A stretch of DNA of 64,000 nt from Azoarcus sp. CIB (GTDB lineage: Bacteria > Pseudomonadota > Gammaproteobacteria > Burkholderiales > Rhodocyclaceae): the NCBI RefSeq assembly GCF_001190925.1, contig NZ_CP011072.1, forward strand, positions 62,001 through 126,000, given 5' to 3'. The stretch's first letter is position 1; each line of letters opens with the position of its first letter. Below, one piece after another: positions 35,386 to 48,460 of the stretch. The position numbers were made by a program, and so were the translations under genes. Below the pieces are notes generated by a model. It was given only the letters and a program-made list of their open reading frames with translations, searched no databases and had not been told where the DNA came from.

Positions 35386-37317
35386 ATGCTCTATCCCTCC
35401 CGTTTCGATGTCATCGTGGTTGGCGGCGGTCACGCCGGTACCGAAGCCGCGCTCGCGGCCGCCCGCATGGGCGCGAAAACCCTGCTGCTCACGCACAACA
35501 TCGAAACTCTCGGCCAGATGAGCTGCAACCCGTCGATCGGCGGCATCGGCAAGGGCCATCTGGTCAAGGAAGTCGATGCGCTCGGCGGCGCGATGGCCGC
35601 CGCCACCGACGAGGGCGGCATCCAGTTCCGCATCCTGAATGCTTCGAAGGGCCCCGCAGTGCGTGCCACCCGCGCCCAGGCCGACCGCGTGCTGTACAAG
35701 GCCGCGATCCGCACGCGCCTCGAAAACCAGCCCAACCTTTGGCTGTTCCAGCAGGCCGTCGACGACATCACGGTCGTGGGCGACCGCGTCACCGGTGTCG
35801 TCACGCAGATCGGGCTCGCCTTCGAAGCGCCCGCCGTCGTGCTAACCGCCGGTACCTTCCTCAACGGCCTCGTGCACGTGGGCCTCGAACACTACTCCGC
35901 CGGCCGCGCCGGCGACCCGCCCGCGATCACGCTCGGCCAGCGCCTCAAGGAACTCAAGCTGCCGCAGGGCCGCCTCAAGACCGGCACCCCACCGCGCCTC
36001 GACGCGCGCACGATCGATTTTTCGGTGATGCAGGAGCAGCCCGGCGACGACCCCGTGCCGGTGTTCAGCTTCCTCGGCTCGGCCGCCCAGCATCCCGCGC
36101 AGCTGCCGTGCTGGATCACGCACACCAACCAGCGCACCCACGACATCATCCGCGCCAACCTCGACCGCTCGCCGATGTACTCCGGCGTCATCGAAGGGGT
36201 CGGCCCGCGCTACTGCCCGTCGATCGAGGACAAGATCCACCGCTTCGCCGACAAGGACAGCCACAACATCTTCCTCGAGCCCGAAGGCCTCACGACGCAC
36301 GAGATCTACCCCAACGGGATCTCCACCTCGCTGCCCTTCGACGTCCAGCTCGCCGTCGTGCGCTCCATCCGCGGCCTCGAGAACGCGCACATCCTGCGTC
36401 CCGGCTACGCCATCGAATACGACTACTTCGATCCGCGCAACCTCAAGAGCAGCCTCGAGACCAAGACCTTCCACGGCCTCTTCTTCGCCGGCCAGATCAA
36501 CGGCACCACCGGCTACGAGGAAGCCGCCGCGCAGGGCCTGCTCGCCGGCGCCAACGCCGCGCTGCAGGTGCAGGGCCGCGAAGCCTGGTGTCCGCGCCGC
36601 GACGAGGCCTACCTCGGCGTCTTGGTCGACGACCTCGTCACGCGCGGCGTCGCCGAGCCCTACCGCATGTTCACGTCGCGCGCCGAATATCGCCTCTCGC
36701 TGCGCGAAGACAACGCCGACTTGCGCCTCACCGAAAAGGGCCGCGAACTGGGCCTCGTCGACGACGTGCGCTGGGAAGCCTTCTGTCGCAAACGCGAAGC
36801 GATCGAGCGCGAAACCGCGCGCCTCAAGGCCACCTGGGCGAATCCCGAACGCGTGCCCGCGGCCGACGCCGAGCGCGTCGTCGGCAAGGCGCTCGAACGC
36901 GAATACCGCTTCTTCGAGCTACTGCGCCGCCCGAACACCCGCTACGTCGATCTCATGACGCTGCCCGGCGCGCCCGACACCCCGGAGACCGACCCGCAGG
37001 TCATCGAGCAGCTCGAGATCGCCGCGAAGTACCAGGGCTACATCGACCGTCAGCAGGACGAGGTCGCCAAGCAGCTGCAGGCCGAATCGACCCGCCTCCC
37101 CGCGGAGCTCGACTACGCCGAGGTGCGCGGCCTGTCCAAGGAAGTGCAGCAGAAGCTCAACCTGCACAAACCCGAGACCATCGGCCAGGCCGGCCGCATC
37201 CAGGGCGTCACGCCGGCCGCGATCTCGCTGCTGCTCGTGTGGCTCAAGCGCCGCGAACTCGTTGCGCGCAGCCGCCGCACCGCCGGTGACGACCCGGTGC
37301 AGGCGAAGTCGGCATGA
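35386..37317 (+). CDS. mnmG: tRNA uridine-5-carboxymethylaminomethyl modification enzyme MnmG (GidA)
   Basis: MnmG is an FAD protein that works with MnmE (not in this window) to modify U34 of certain tRNAs. The 643-aa sequence starts [23 protein letters not shown] (dinucleotide-binding fold), then [36 protein letters not shown] and [12 protein letters not shown], all typical signatures. The C-terminal helical domain ends with GITPAAIS-type (here [17 protein letters not shown]). It is the first gene of mnmG-rsmG-parA-parB, and its stop overlaps rsmG by four bases. Confidence 0.98.
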   Translation: MLYPSRFDVIVVGGGHAGTEAALAAARMGAKTLLLTHNIETLGQMSCNPSIGGIGKGHLVKEVDALGGAMAAATDEGGIQFRILNASKGPAVRATRAQADRVLYKAAIRTRLENQPNLWLFQQAVDDITVVGDRVTGVVTQIGLAFEAPAVVLTAGTFLNGLVHVGLEHYSAGRAGDPPAITLGQRLKELKLPQGRLKTGTPPRLDARTIDFSVMQEQPGDDPVPVFSFLGSAAQHPAQLPCWITHTNQRTHDIIRANLDRSPMYSGVIEGVGPRYCPSIEDKIHRFADKDSHNIFLEPEGLTTHEIYPNGISTSLPFDVQLAVVRSIRGLENAHILRPGYAIEYDYFDPRNLKSSLETKTFHGLFFAGQINGTTGYEEAAAQGLLAGANAALQVQGREAWCPRRDEAYLGVLVDDLVTRGVAEPYRMFTSRAEYRLSLREDNADLRLTEKGRELGLVDDVRWEAFCRKREAIERETARLKATWANPERVPAADAERVVGKALEREYRFFELLRRPNTRYVDLMTLPGAPDTPETDPQVIEQLEIAAKYQGYIDRQQDEVAKQLQAESTRLPAELDYAEVRGLSKEVQQKLNLHKPETIGQAGRIQGVTPAAISLLLVWLKRRELVARSRRTAGDDPVQAKSA

Positions 37318-37949
37318 GCGCGATGACGCTGGAGCGCGGCCTCGCCGAAATGGGTCTCGTCCTGCCGATCGACGTGCAGACGCAGCTCCTGGCTTTTGCC
37401 GCGCTGCTGCAGAAGTGGAACAAGGTCTACAACCTCACGTCGATCCGCGATCCAGGCCAGATGCTCACGCATCACCTGCTCGATTCGCTCGCGGTCCTGC
37501 CGCAGCTCGCGGGCATCGAACGCCTCGCCGACGTCGGCTCCGGCGGGGGGCTTCCCGGCATCCCGCTCGCGATCGTGACGGCCGGGCGGCAACCCGCGCT
37601 CGCGATCTCGTCGATCGAAACCGTCAACAAGAAGGCGAGCTTCCAGCAGCAGGCGAAGATCGAACTGGGTCTCGCGAACTTCACCGTCGTGAATGAACGT
37701 GTCGAGAACGTGCACCCCGACGTCCCCTTCGACGCCATCGTCTCGCGTGCCTTCTCCGAACTCGCGGACTTCGTCGGCCTCACGCAGCACCTGCTGCGCC
37801 CCGGCGGTCGCTTTCTAGCCATGAAGGGCGTGTATCCTCATGACGAAATCGCGCGCCTGCCTGCCGACTTCCGCGTCGTCGAGGCCGTGCCGCTGACGGT
37901 GCCGGGACTCGGCGCCGAACGACACCTGATAATCGTGGAAAAGAGCTGA
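37314..37949 (+). CDS. rsmG: 16S rRNA (guanine-527-N7) methyltransferase
   Basis: RsmG (GidB) methylates G527 of 16S rRNA with SAM. The 211-aa sequence has [17 protein letters not shown], the SAM-binding loop [15 protein letters not shown], and [23 protein letters not shown]. The ATG overlaps the mnmG stop (ATGA, 37314-37317), and parA begins immediately after its stop, so expression is tightly coupled across the operon. Confidence 0.97.
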   Translation: MSAMTLERGLAEMGLVLPIDVQTQLLAFAALLQKWNKVYNLTSIRDPGQMLTHHLLDSLAVLPQLAGIERLADVGSGGGLPGIPLAIVTAGRQPALAISSIETVNKKASFQQQAKIELGLANFTVVNERVENVHPDVPFDAIVSRAFSELADFVGLTQHLLRPGGRFLAMKGVYPHDEIARLPADFRVVEAVPLTVPGLGAERHLIIVEKS

Positions 37950-38720
37950 ATGGCCCGAATCTTCTGCGTCGCCAACCAGAAAGGCGGAGTCGGCAAGACG
38001 ACCACCTGCGTGAACCTCGCCGCCGCGCTGCAGCTCGCCGGCCAACGCACCCTGCTCGTCGACCTCGACCCGCAGGGCAACGCGACGATGGGCAGCGGCA
38101 TCGACAAGCGCGAGCTGCAGAAGTCCGTGTATCACGTCCTCGTCGGCCTCGCGACGCTCGACGAAGTGCGGGCAAACTCCCCCTCCGGCGGCTATGACGT
38201 CCTGCCCGCGAACCGCGACCTCGCCGGCGCGGAGGTCGAGCTCGTTGACCTCGAACGCCGCGAGAACCGCCTGCGCGACGCCTTCACCCAGTTCGACGCC
38301 GACTACGACTTCGTCCTCGTCGACTGTCCGCCCTCGCTGTCGATGCTCACGCTCAATGGCCTGTGCGCCGCCCACGGCGTCATCATCCCGATGCAGTGCG
38401 AGTACTACGCGCTCGAAGGCCTGTCCGATCTTGTGAACACGATCAAGAAGGTGCACGCCAACCTCAACCGCGACCTCAAGATCATCGGCCTGCTGCGCGT
38501 CATGTTCGACTCGCGCATGACGCTCCAGCAGCAGGTCTCCGCCCAGCTCGAGAGCCACTTCGGCGACAAGGTGTTCGACGCTATCGTCCCACGCAACGTG
38601 CGCCTCGCCGAAGCCCCCAGTCACGGCATGCCCGGCGTCGTTTTCGACCGCGCCGCCAAGGGCGCGCAGGCCTACATGGCCTTCGCGAACGAAATGATCG
38701 AACGCGTGAAGACGCTGTAA
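37950..38720 (+). CDS. parA: chromosome-partitioning ATPase ParA (Soj)
   Basis: A 256-aa Walker-type ATPase that segregates chromosomal origins with ParB. The deviant Walker A is NQKGGVGKTTTCVNLA at the N-terminus; FVLVDCPPSLSMLTLNGL holds the Walker B region. It starts directly after the rsmG stop with no gap and is followed 28 bp later by parB, the standard chromosomal order next to mnmG and rsmG. Its presence suggests that the replication origin is not far away. Confidence 0.97.
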   Translation: MARIFCVANQKGGVGKTTTCVNLAAALQLAGQRTLLVDLDPQGNATMGSGIDKRELQKSVYHVLVGLATLDEVRANSPSGGYDVLPANRDLAGAEVELVDLERRENRLRDAFTQFDADYDFVLVDCPPSLSMLTLNGLCAAHGVIIPMQCEYYALEGLSDLVNTIKKVHANLNRDLKIIGLLRVMFDSRMTLQQQVSAQLESHFGDKVFDAIVPRNVRLAEAPSHGMPGVVFDRAAKGAQAYMAFANEMIERVKTL

Positions 38721-38748
38721 CCCGCCCACGATCCAGCAGACCAAGCCC

Positions 38749-39609
38749 ATGTCCCGACCCAAACTGAAAGGCCTAGGCCGCGGCCTCGATGCCCTGCTCG
38801 CGGCCAACAACGATGACGCCGCCGTCGGCGAACTGCAGACCCTCGGCGTTTCCGCGCTGCGGCCCGGCAAGTACCAGCCGCGCACGCGCATGGACCCGGG
38901 TTCGCTCGAGGAATTGGCCGCCTCGATCAAGGCCCAGGGCGTCATGCAGCCCATTCTCGTGCGCCCCGTCGATGGCAGCGGCTACGAGATCATCGCCGGC
39001 GAACGCCGCTGGCGTGCCGCGCAGATCGCCGAGCTCGCCGAAGTGCCGTGCCTCGTGCGCGAGATCCCCGACGAAGCTGCGCTGGCGATGTCGCTGATCG
39101 AGAACATCCAGCGTGAGGACCTCAACCCCCTCGAGGAAGCGAGCGGCATCCAGCGCCTCATCGACGAATTCGGCATGACCCACCAGCAGGCCGCCGACGC
39201 CGTCGGCCGATCGCGTCCGGCCGCATCCAACCTCCTGCGCCTGCTCAATCTCGCGCGGCCCGTGCAGGAACTGCTCATGGCCGGCGACATCGACATGGGT
39301 CACGCGCGCGCCATCCTCCCGCTCGACGGCGCGAGCCAGATCCAGCTTGCCAATCAGGTCGCCGCGCGCGGCCTGTCGGTGCGCGACACCGAACGCCTCG
39401 TCCAGCAGAGCGTCAATCCGCGCCCCAAAAAACCGACGCAGGCTCCCGACCGCGATCTCCAGCGTCTCGAGGAGGAAATCGCCGACGTCATGGGGGCGAC
39501 GGTCCGCATCCGGGCCAATCGCAAGGGAGCGGGGGGAATCACCCTGCAGTTCGGCAGTCTCGACCAGCTCGACGGCCTTCTCGCGCGTCTGCGCGGCCCC
39601 CTCGACTGA
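38749..39609 (+). CDS. parB: chromosome-partitioning protein ParB (Spo0J)
   Basis: The 286-aa DNA-binding partner of ParA. It starts with KLKGLGRGLDALL, the ParA-contact segment, then the ParB/sulfiredoxin CTPase domain (VMQPILVRPVDGSGYEIIAGERRWRAA, with the GERRWRA motif and ENIQREDLNPLEEA), then a helix-turn-helix (MTHQQAADAVGRSRPAASNLLRLL) and a C-terminal dimerisation domain. No full parS site is visible in this window. It precedes atpI by 198 bp that hold the atp promoter. Confidence 0.97.
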   Translation: MSRPKLKGLGRGLDALLAANNDDAAVGELQTLGVSALRPGKYQPRTRMDPGSLEELAASIKAQGVMQPILVRPVDGSGYEIIAGERRWRAAQIAELAEVPCLVREIPDEAALAMSLIENIQREDLNPLEEASGIQRLIDEFGMTHQQAADAVGRSRPAASNLLRLLNLARPVQELLMAGDIDMGHARAILPLDGASQIQLANQVAARGLSVRDTERLVQQSVNPRPKKPTQAPDRDLQRLEEEIADVMGATVRIRANRKGAGGITLQFGSLDQLDGLLARLRGPLD

Positions 39610-39652
39610 CCCCGGCGGCGCGGCCGCGGCGTGTCTGTCGGGCCCTGTTCCC

Positions 39653-39681
39653 TACGCAGAACTGCGTATCTTGTATAAGAT
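39653..39681. promoter_or_regulatory. two adjoining palindromes upstream of the atp promoter
   Basis: TACGCAG-AA-CTGCGTA (39653-39668) is a perfect 16-bp dyad, directly followed, sharing one base, by ATCTT-GTAT-AAGAT (39668-39681). They lie 43-71 bp upstream of the -35 box, a typical activator position, or they may mark the end of the parAB transcript. No T tract follows. Confidence 0.5.
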
Positions 39682-39723
39682 GCAGGACTGCCCGAAATAT
39701 CCATGCTGCACCGCGATACCTAT

Positions 39724-39752
39724 TTGACTTTGTTACGGTTAACCCCTAGTAT
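39724..39752 (+). promoter_or_regulatory. sigma-70 promoter of the atp operon
   Basis: TTGACT (39724-39729) and TAGTAT (39747-39752) are separated by exactly 17 bp. The -35 box matches five of six consensus bases and the -10 four of six. It lies 55 bp upstream of the atpI start, in the AT-rich part of an otherwise GC-rich gap. Confidence 0.72.
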
Positions 39753-39807
39753 TCGCGGAATTTTTGAGGCGGTCGGCGCCTGAACGGCGCGGCGCGACGG
39801 CAGATCC

Positions 39808-40149
39808 ATGCTGAAGATGGTTTTACTGCAGTTGGGCGCAACGATCGTTGCAACGGCCATTGCGGCCGTTTTTTTCGGCCCGGCCGGAGCGATCTCCGCA
39901 GCATTCGGAGGTCTGTCCTGCGTGCTTCCCAGCGCCCTGTTCGCGCTGCGGCTGCACCTCGTCGCCAAGCGCGGCGGGTCAGGTCATGTAGCAGTTTTTT
40001 TTGTCGGCGAGTTCCTCAAGGTCGCGTCGATAGTGGGATTGTTGGCGCTGGTTGGGCTGCAGTATGAAGACGTCCACTGGGGTGGCCTCTTCATCGGCCT
40101 GATTCTGGCGCTGAAGGCGAATTTATTTGCATTTTTGGTGAAGACCTGA
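39808..40149 (+). CDS. atpI: ATP synthase protein I
   Basis: A 113-aa hydrophobic protein with four membrane helices ([61 protein letters not shown] and [16 protein letters not shown]). AtpI helps assemble the c-ring and is not part of the final enzyme. It is the first gene of the atp operon and is separated from atpB by two bases. The Shine-Dalgarno is weak, consistent with low expression. Confidence 0.9.
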   Translation: MLKMVLLQLGATIVATAIAAVFFGPAGAISAAFGGLSCVLPSALFALRLHLVAKRGGSGHVAVFFVGEFLKVASIVGLLALVGLQYEDVHWGGLFIGLILALKANLFAFLVKT

Positions 40150-40151
40150 AT

Positions 40152-40982
40152 ATGGCTACCGAAGCACCCACCGCAGGCGAGTACATCGTCCACCACCTCA
40201 CCCACCTCAACTCCACCGGTCATGCCCAGAAGGCGGTCATCGACTGGAGCGTGTGGAACCTCGACACCCTGTTCTTCTCGGTTTTCCTGGGCGTCGTTAC
40301 ACTGTTCTTCCTGATCCGCGCCGCCAACAAGGCCACCGCGGGCGTTCCGGGCCGCTTCCAGGCTGCCGTCGAGATCCTCGTCGAGATGGTCGCCGACCAG
40401 GCCAAGGGCATCGTGCATAGCGCCGAATCGCGCAAGTTCGTCGCCCCGGTCGCCCTCACCGTGTTCCTGTGGATCTTCCTCATGAACTCGATGGACTTCC
40501 TGCCGGTCGACCTGCTGCCGCGCATCTGGCAAGCCATCACCGGCGACTCGCACGCCTACCTGCGCGTCGTGCCGACGGCCGACCTCAACGGCACGCTCGG
40601 CATGTCGATCGGCGTGCTGCTGCTGTGCCTCTACTACAACATCAAGATCAAGGGCTTCTCGGGCTGGGTGCACGAGCTCTTCACCGCGCCCTTCGGCAGC
40701 CACCCGCTGCTGTACCCGATCAATTTCCTGATGCAGATGATCGAGTTCCTCGCCAAGACCGTTTCGCACGGCATGCGACTGTTCGGCAACATGTACGCCG
40801 GTGAGCTGATCTTCATGCTGATCGCGCTGCTTGGCGGCACGGCCACCGTCTTCGGTTTCGTCGGTCACATCGTCGCGGGTTCGATCTGGGCCGTGTTCCA
40901 CATTCTGATCGTTGCGCTGCAAGCCTTCATCTTCATGATGCTGACGCTGGTCTACATCGGCCAGTCGCACGAAAGTCACTAA
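40152..40982 (+). CDS. atpB: ATP synthase F0 subunit a
   Basis: The 276-aa a-subunit forms the proton half-channels beside the c-ring. The essential arginine is in [17 protein letters not shown], and further spans include [19 protein letters not shown] and [18 protein letters not shown]. The N-terminal region has HHLTHLNST, as in betaproteobacterial homologs. It is 2 bp after atpI and 59 bp before atpE. Confidence 0.97.
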   Translation: MATEAPTAGEYIVHHLTHLNSTGHAQKAVIDWSVWNLDTLFFSVFLGVVTLFFLIRAANKATAGVPGRFQAAVEILVEMVADQAKGIVHSAESRKFVAPVALTVFLWIFLMNSMDFLPVDLLPRIWQAITGDSHAYLRVVPTADLNGTLGMSIGVLLLCLYYNIKIKGFSGWVHELFTAPFGSHPLLYPINFLMQMIEFLAKTVSHGMRLFGNMYAGELIFMLIALLGGTATVFGFVGHIVAGSIWAVFHILIVALQAFIFMMLTLVYIGQSHESH

Positions 40983-41287
<305 letters not shown>

Positions 41288-41345
41288 TCGGTTCGCTCAT
41301 TTGGCCTACATTGGCCTCATTGAACACAACTGAGGAGCAAGAACA

Positions 41346-41819
41346 GTGAATTTGAACGCAACCCTGATTGCCCAGCTCGTTGTGTTCTTCATTCTGGCGT
41401 GGGTCACGATGAAATTCGTGTGGCCCCCCATCGTGAAGGCACTCGACGAGCGCGCGAAGAAGATCGCGGACGGGCTCGCGGCTGCGGACAAGGCAAAGGC
41501 CGACCTCTCTCTCGCCGAGAAGAAGGTCGTCGAGGAACTGCGCAAGGCCCGCGAATCCGCGGGTGACGTGCGCGGTGCTGCCGAGAAGCAGGCAGCGACA
41601 GTCCTCGACGAAGCCCGTGCCGAAGCCGCCCGCATCATTGCCGTGGCGCGCGAAGCCGCGCAAGGCGAAGCCGGTGCTGCTGCGCAGCGTGCCAAGGAAG
41701 TCCTGCGCGACCAGGTCGCGAACCTCGCCGTCGCCGGTGCCGAGCGCATCCTGCGTCGCGAGATCAACGCCCAGGTGCATGCCGACCTGCTCGCCAACCT
41801 GAAACAGGAACTGCAATAA
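41346..41819 (+). CDS. atpF: ATP synthase F0 subunit b
   Basis: The 157-aa peripheral-stalk subunit begins with one membrane helix ([20 protein letters not shown]), then a long charged coiled coil ([27 protein letters not shown] onwards), ending in a delta-binding tail. The start codon is GTG at 41346, with GAGGAG upstream. It lies between atpE and atpH in the normal order. Confidence 0.96.
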   Translation: MNLNATLIAQLVVFFILAWVTMKFVWPPIVKALDERAKKIADGLAAADKAKADLSLAEKKVVEELRKARESAGDVRGAAEKQAATVLDEARAEAARIIAVAREAAQGEAGAAAQRAKEVLRDQVANLAVAGAERILRREINAQVHADLLANLKQELQ

Positions 41820-41822
41820 GTC

Positions 41823-42359
41823 ATGGCCGAGAACGTCACCATCGCGCGCCCCTATGCGGATGCCGCCTTCGAGCTGGCCCGCGGGGCAGGTGCGCTGGGG
41901 CCTTGGTCGGAAGCACTCGATCGGCTGGCCGCGATTGCCGCGGACAGCTCGATGCGGGCCTGCATCAGTGACCCGAAACTGTCGGCGCAGCAGCTGAACC
42001 AGCTGTTCCTCGACGTTGCGGGTCAGGGCCTGACCCCCGAACTGCAGAATTTCGTCCGCGTCCTCGTGGACAACGAACGCCTGCAGGTGCTTCCGGAGAT
42101 CCGTGACCTGTTCGTCGATCTCAAGAACGAACATGAGGGCGTCAAGGAGGCAGAAATTGCCTCCGCCTTCCCGCTCGACGATGCGACTCTGGCAACGCTG
42201 AAAGCCGATCTTGAAAACCGTTTCAAGACCAGACTGAACATCAGCGTGAGCCTCGACCCCGAACTCATCGGGGGGGTCCGTATCGCCATCGGCGACGAAG
42301 TGATCGACGCCTCGGTCCGCGGCAAACTCGCGAACATGGCCGCTGCGCTAAAGAACTAG
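41823..42359 (+). CDS. atpH: ATP synthase F1 subunit delta
   Basis: The 178-aa delta subunit links F1 to the b-stalk. It starts [19 protein letters not shown] and ends with the conserved [28 protein letters not shown] block. It is 3 bp after atpF and 12 bp before atpA. Confidence 0.96.
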   Translation: MAENVTIARPYADAAFELARGAGALGPWSEALDRLAAIAADSSMRACISDPKLSAQQLNQLFLDVAGQGLTPELQNFVRVLVDNERLQVLPEIRDLFVDLKNEHEGVKEAEIASAFPLDDATLATLKADLENRFKTRLNISVSLDPELIGGVRIAIGDEVIDASVRGKLANMAAALKN

Positions 42360-42371
42360 GAGCATACCCAG

Positions 42372-43910
<1,539 letters not shown>

Positions 43911-43931
43911 GGCCGCGGACGGAGACGGAAT

Positions 43932-44801
43932 ATGGCTAGCGGGAAGGAAATCCGTACCAAGATCAAGAGCGTGCAAAACACGCGCAAGATCACCAAGGCC
44001 ATGGAAATGGTGGCCGCATCCAAAATGCGCAAGGCGCAGGACCGGATGCGCGCTGCCCGTCCCTATGCCGACAAGATCCGCCGACTCGCCGCGAACCTGT
44101 CCCAGGCCAATGTGACCGACTACAAGCACCCCTTCCTGGTCCACAAGGATCAGGTCAAACGGGTGGGGCTGATTCTTGTCACGACCGACAAGGGTCTGTG
44201 TGGCGGTCTCAACACCAACGTCCAGCGTATCGCGCTGAACGCGATGAAGGACTGGAACGCCAATGGCGTTTCCGAGATCCGTGCCTGCTGCATCGGCAAC
44301 AAGGGTTTCGGCTTCATGCAGCGGATGGGCGCGAATGTCATGTCGCACGTCGTGCAGATGGGCGACACGCCGCACCTGGAAAAGATGATCGGCCCGGTCA
44401 AGGTCATGCTCGATGCGTTCCAGAACGGCGAGCTCGATGCGGTCTACGTTGCCTATACGCGCTTCATCAACACGATGAAGCAGGAGCCGGTGCTGGAGCA
44501 GTTGCTTCCGCTCTCCGGCGAACAGCTTGGCACGCCGGAAAGTTCGTGGGATTACCTCTACGAACCCGACCCGCAGGTGGTCATCGACGAAATGCTGGTG
44601 CGTTACGTCGAAGCGCTGGTGTACCAGGCCGTCGCCGAGAACATGGCTTCCGAACAGAGTGCGCGAATGGTGGCAATGAAGGCCGCCTCCGACAATGCCA
44701 AGACCGTGATTGGCGATCTGCAGCTGGTCTATAACAAGACCCGTCAGGCAGCGATCACGAAGGAGCTGTCGGAGATCGTCGGCGGCGCCGCTGCGGTGTA
44801 A
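43932..44801 (+). CDS. atpG: ATP synthase F1 subunit gamma
   Basis: The 289-aa central shaft. It has the typical N-terminal coiled coil ([33 protein letters not shown]), the [11 protein letters not shown] block and the C-terminal helix ([17 protein letters not shown]). It rotates within the alpha3-beta3 head. It is placed between atpA and atpD as in other proteobacteria. Confidence 0.98.
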   Translation: MASGKEIRTKIKSVQNTRKITKAMEMVAASKMRKAQDRMRAARPYADKIRRLAANLSQANVTDYKHPFLVHKDQVKRVGLILVTTDKGLCGGLNTNVQRIALNAMKDWNANGVSEIRACCIGNKGFGFMQRMGANVMSHVVQMGDTPHLEKMIGPVKVMLDAFQNGELDAVYVAYTRFINTMKQEPVLEQLLPLSGEQLGTPESSWDYLYEPDPQVVIDEMLVRYVEALVYQAVAENMASEQSARMVAMKAASDNAKTVIGDLQLVYNKTRQAAITKELSEIVGGAAAV

Positions 44802-44812
44802 CGGAATATTGA

Positions 44813-46228
<1,416 letters not shown>

Positions 46229-46236
46229 TCTGGCCC

Positions 46237-46264
46237 GCCGCGCGGCAGTCCACTGCCGCGCGGC
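46237..46264 (+). other. intercistronic hairpin between atpD and atpC
   Basis: GCCGCGCGGCAGT and ACTGCCGCGCGGC form a perfect 13-bp stem around two bases (an effective loop of four or more). It stands directly before the atpC Shine-Dalgarno (AAGGAG). It may protect the upstream mRNA or reduce epsilon-subunit translation. Confidence 0.65.
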
Positions 46265-46281
46265 CTTGAAAAGGAGTCAAC

Positions 46282-46707
46282 ATGGCAATGACGGTCCACG
46301 TGGACATCGTCAGCGCGGAAGAGCAGATCTTTTCCGGCCTGGCGGAGTTCGTTGCGCTTCCCGGCGAAGCGGGCGAACTCGGGATCCTGCCCGGCCACAT
46401 GCCGCTGATGACCCGGATCAAGCCGGGCGCGGTGCGTGTGAAGGTGCCGGATCAGGCGGAAGAAGAGCTGATTTTCGTCGCTGGCGGCATCCTGGAAGTT
46501 CAGCCGGGGCTGGTCACCGTTCTGGCGGACACCGCGATCCGGGGCAAGGATCTCGACGAGGCCAAGGCCCTCGAAGCCAAGCGTATGGCGGAAGAGGCGA
46601 TGCAGAACAAGTCGTCGGAGCTGGACTACGCGAAGGCCCAGGCAGAACTGGCCGAAGCGATCGCCCAGATCGCCGCGATCCAGAAACTGCGCAAGCGCGG
46701 TCACTGA
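46282..46707 (+). CDS. atpC: ATP synthase F1 subunit epsilon
   Basis: The 141-aa epsilon subunit couples gamma to the c-ring and can inhibit ATP hydrolysis. It has the N-terminal beta-sandwich ([32 protein letters not shown]) and the C-terminal helical hairpin ([22 protein letters not shown]). A Shine-Dalgarno AAGGAG precedes it. It is the last atp gene before a strong terminator. Confidence 0.97.
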   Translation: MAMTVHVDIVSAEEQIFSGLAEFVALPGEAGELGILPGHMPLMTRIKPGAVRVKVPDQAEEELIFVAGGILEVQPGLVTVLADTAIRGKDLDEAKALEAKRMAEEAMQNKSSELDYAKAQAELAEAIAQIAAIQKLRKRGH

Positions 46708-46744
46708 TCGGCGTTCGCCGCGTCGGCGGCGAGCATGAAGTACG

Positions 46745-46774
46745 AAGGGCAGTCCGCGAGGACTGCCCTTTTCA
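46745..46774 (+). terminator. rho-independent terminator of the atp operon
   Basis: AAGGGCAGTCC and GGACTGCCCTT form an 11-bp stem around the stable loop GCGA, followed by a T-rich run (TTTTCATTT). It is 38 bp after the atpC stop. Because the stem begins with AA it could also act in reverse for ubiJ. Confidence 0.9.
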
Positions 46775-46899
46775 TTTGTGCCCGACGCATGACAGGCAGG
46801 CGTTCAACGGGATGCCGTTTGGTCCGGGTCCGACGCAGCAGGGCGGGCGCGGGTTTAGGGGGCGCCGGCGGGCAGCGGAGGTTGGTGTGTGGTGCGGGC

Positions 46900-47502
46900 T
46901 CAGCCGTGGCGTCCAGCCGCGGAGAGCCGGCCGACGCGTTTGTCGAGGCGCGCTAGGTCGTCACGTAGCGCGCGCAGTTCGTCGCCGAGGGCGGCGAGCG
47001 CGCCGCGGGTGACGAGGGCCTGCTGCTCCTCTGCCAGGTATTCGGCGAGGTTGCCGGTGAGGCCGGTCCACGCACGTTCATGCATCTGCCGCAGGCTCCC
47101 GGCGCCCTGGATCATGCGGTGCGCGACGATGTCGCCGAAGACGCGCGACAGGTCTTCCTCGGCGTCCCAGCGCAGGTTGCGGAAGACGAAGCCGAGCGTG
47201 TCCGCGAACTCGGCGTTGCCTTCGATGCGCACGGCGTTCATTACCTTGTTGGCATCACCCCCGACGAGGCCCGGCAGGGCCGAGAGCGGGACCGACAGGG
47301 TGACGCCGGGCTCCAGCTCGGTCTCGGCGTCGATGAGGTAGCCGTCGCGGTCGATCGTGAACAGCAGCTCTACCGGCTCGGCGCGCAGGCGCGCGCAGCG
47401 GCCGGCGTGCGGGGCGAGGCGTTCACGTGCCCAGTCGGCGCGCGCAAGAAGGTGATTGATGGCGGCGAGGGCGCCGCGGGTGCCGAAATTCAGTGCGGAC
47501 AT
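46900..47502 (-). CDS. ubiJ: ubiquinone biosynthesis accessory factor UbiJ
   Basis: A 200-aa SCP2-domain protein that binds lipid in the aerobic ubiquinone-synthesis complex. Visible are the N-terminal NHLLARADWARERLAPHAGR, the sterol-carrier-like VRIEGNAEFADTLGFVFRNLRWDAEEDLSRVFGDI, and a C-terminal coiled coil (LGDELRALRDDLARLDKRVGRL). It is downstream of ubiE and a Tim44-like gene on the reverse strand. UbiB, which often follows, is absent; the atp terminator comes next. Confidence 0.9.
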   Translation of the reverse strand: MSALNFGTRGALAAINHLLARADWARERLAPHAGRCARLRAEPVELLFTIDRDGYLIDAETELEPGVTLSVPLSALPGLVGGDANKVMNAVRIEGNAEFADTLGFVFRNLRWDAEEDLSRVFGDIVAHRMIQGAGSLRQMHERAWTGLTGNLAEYLAEEQQALVTRGALAALGDELRALRDDLARLDKRVGRLSAAGRHG

Positions 47503-47523
47503 GTTCTCGAAGAAGAGGCCCGA

Positions 47524-48381
47524 TCAGGCGACCTGCTGGATGCCGGCGACGAGCCAGCCCCCCGAGCCGCTCACAGGTTTGGTGAGGTGCCAGACTTCGT
47601 CGAAGGGCGCGGGCGGCGCGTCAGGCTCCTCGCGCAGCAGGCCGGTGAAGCGCACGCTGACGACGTAGCGCTGCGCTTCCTCCGCGACCTCGAGCACCTG
47701 GGCGTTGAGTTCGACGACGTCGGTGCGCTGCTCGCTCATGCCGCGATCGGCCATCTGCAGGCGGATCTCGGCATACATCTCGGGACTTGTGAACTCGCGG
47801 ATGTCGTCGAGGTTGCCGGCGTCATGGGCAGCCTGCAGGCGGATGAAATTGACCTTGGCTTGGCGGGCGAAGGCTTCGGCGTCGAAATCGTGCGGAAACG
47901 CGCGGGCGCCGGCGTCGCCGGTGCCGCCGGGGAGGACGACAGCGGGCGAGTCGGATGCCGGCGTGGCGCCGCCGCCATGGACGGCGCCGGCGTACTGCAT
48001 GCCGGGGCCGGCGCGGGACTCGCCGGTGCGGCGAGTGAGCATGCGGAAGAGCGCGAAGGCGGCGAACACGAGCAAGGCGATCATCACGATGGACGCGAGT
48101 TCTTCGCTCAGGCCGAGGTGCGAGAACAGCGCGGCGAGGCCCAGACCTGCAGCGAGACCCGCGAGGGGGCCCATCCAGGAACGCCGGGGCTGCGTCGTTG
48201 CGGTGGTGGTCGGCGACGGTTGCGGGGCGGGCGTCGCGGATTGCCGCGGCGCCTGCGGTGGGCTGATTTGCCGTTGCATGCCCAGGCTGCTGCCGCCGCC
48301 GAGGCGTTTGGCCTCGACGTCGGCGACGCCCAGGCCGAGGGCGAAGACGACGGCGATGAGGGCGAGGATCGACTTCTTCAT
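47524..48381 (-). CDS. Tim44-like domain protein
   Basis: A 285-aa protein with a Sec signal (MKKSILALIAVVFALGLGVADVEA), a Gly/Ser/Pro-rich stretch, two hydrophobic segments (WMGPLAGLAAGLGLAALFSHLG and LASIVMIALLVFAAFALFRML) and a C-terminal Tim44-like domain (about 150-285, FARQAKVNFIRLQAAHDAGNLDDIREF). Bacterial members are of unknown function, possibly membrane-associated binding proteins. I chose the ATG at 48381, with GGAG 11 bases upstream; a GTG four codons earlier is possible. It lies between ubiE and ubiJ. Confidence 0.82.
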   Translation of the reverse strand: MKKSILALIAVVFALGLGVADVEAKRLGGGSSLGMQRQISPPQAPRQSATPAPQPSPTTTATTQPRRSWMGPLAGLAAGLGLAALFSHLGLSEELASIVMIALLVFAAFALFRMLTRRTGESRAGPGMQYAGAVHGGGATPASDSPAVVLPGGTGDAGARAFPHDFDAEAFARQAKVNFIRLQAAHDAGNLDDIREFTSPEMYAEIRLQMADRGMSEQRTDVVELNAQVLEVAEEAQRYVVSVRFTGLLREEPDAPPAPFDEVWHLTKPVSGSGGWLVAGIQQVA

Positions 48382-48460
48382 GGCGCGTGTCACTCCATGG
48401 CGTGTTGCGGTTTGGCCGGGATGCCCGGCGTCGTGTGCGCTGCGGGTTCAGCGTCCGCGG

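Noticed and set aside
47421-47430. GTTCACGTGC as possible parS
   Set aside because: Only the central half matches the 16-bp parS consensus and it lies within ubiJ; the flanks do not form the palindrome.
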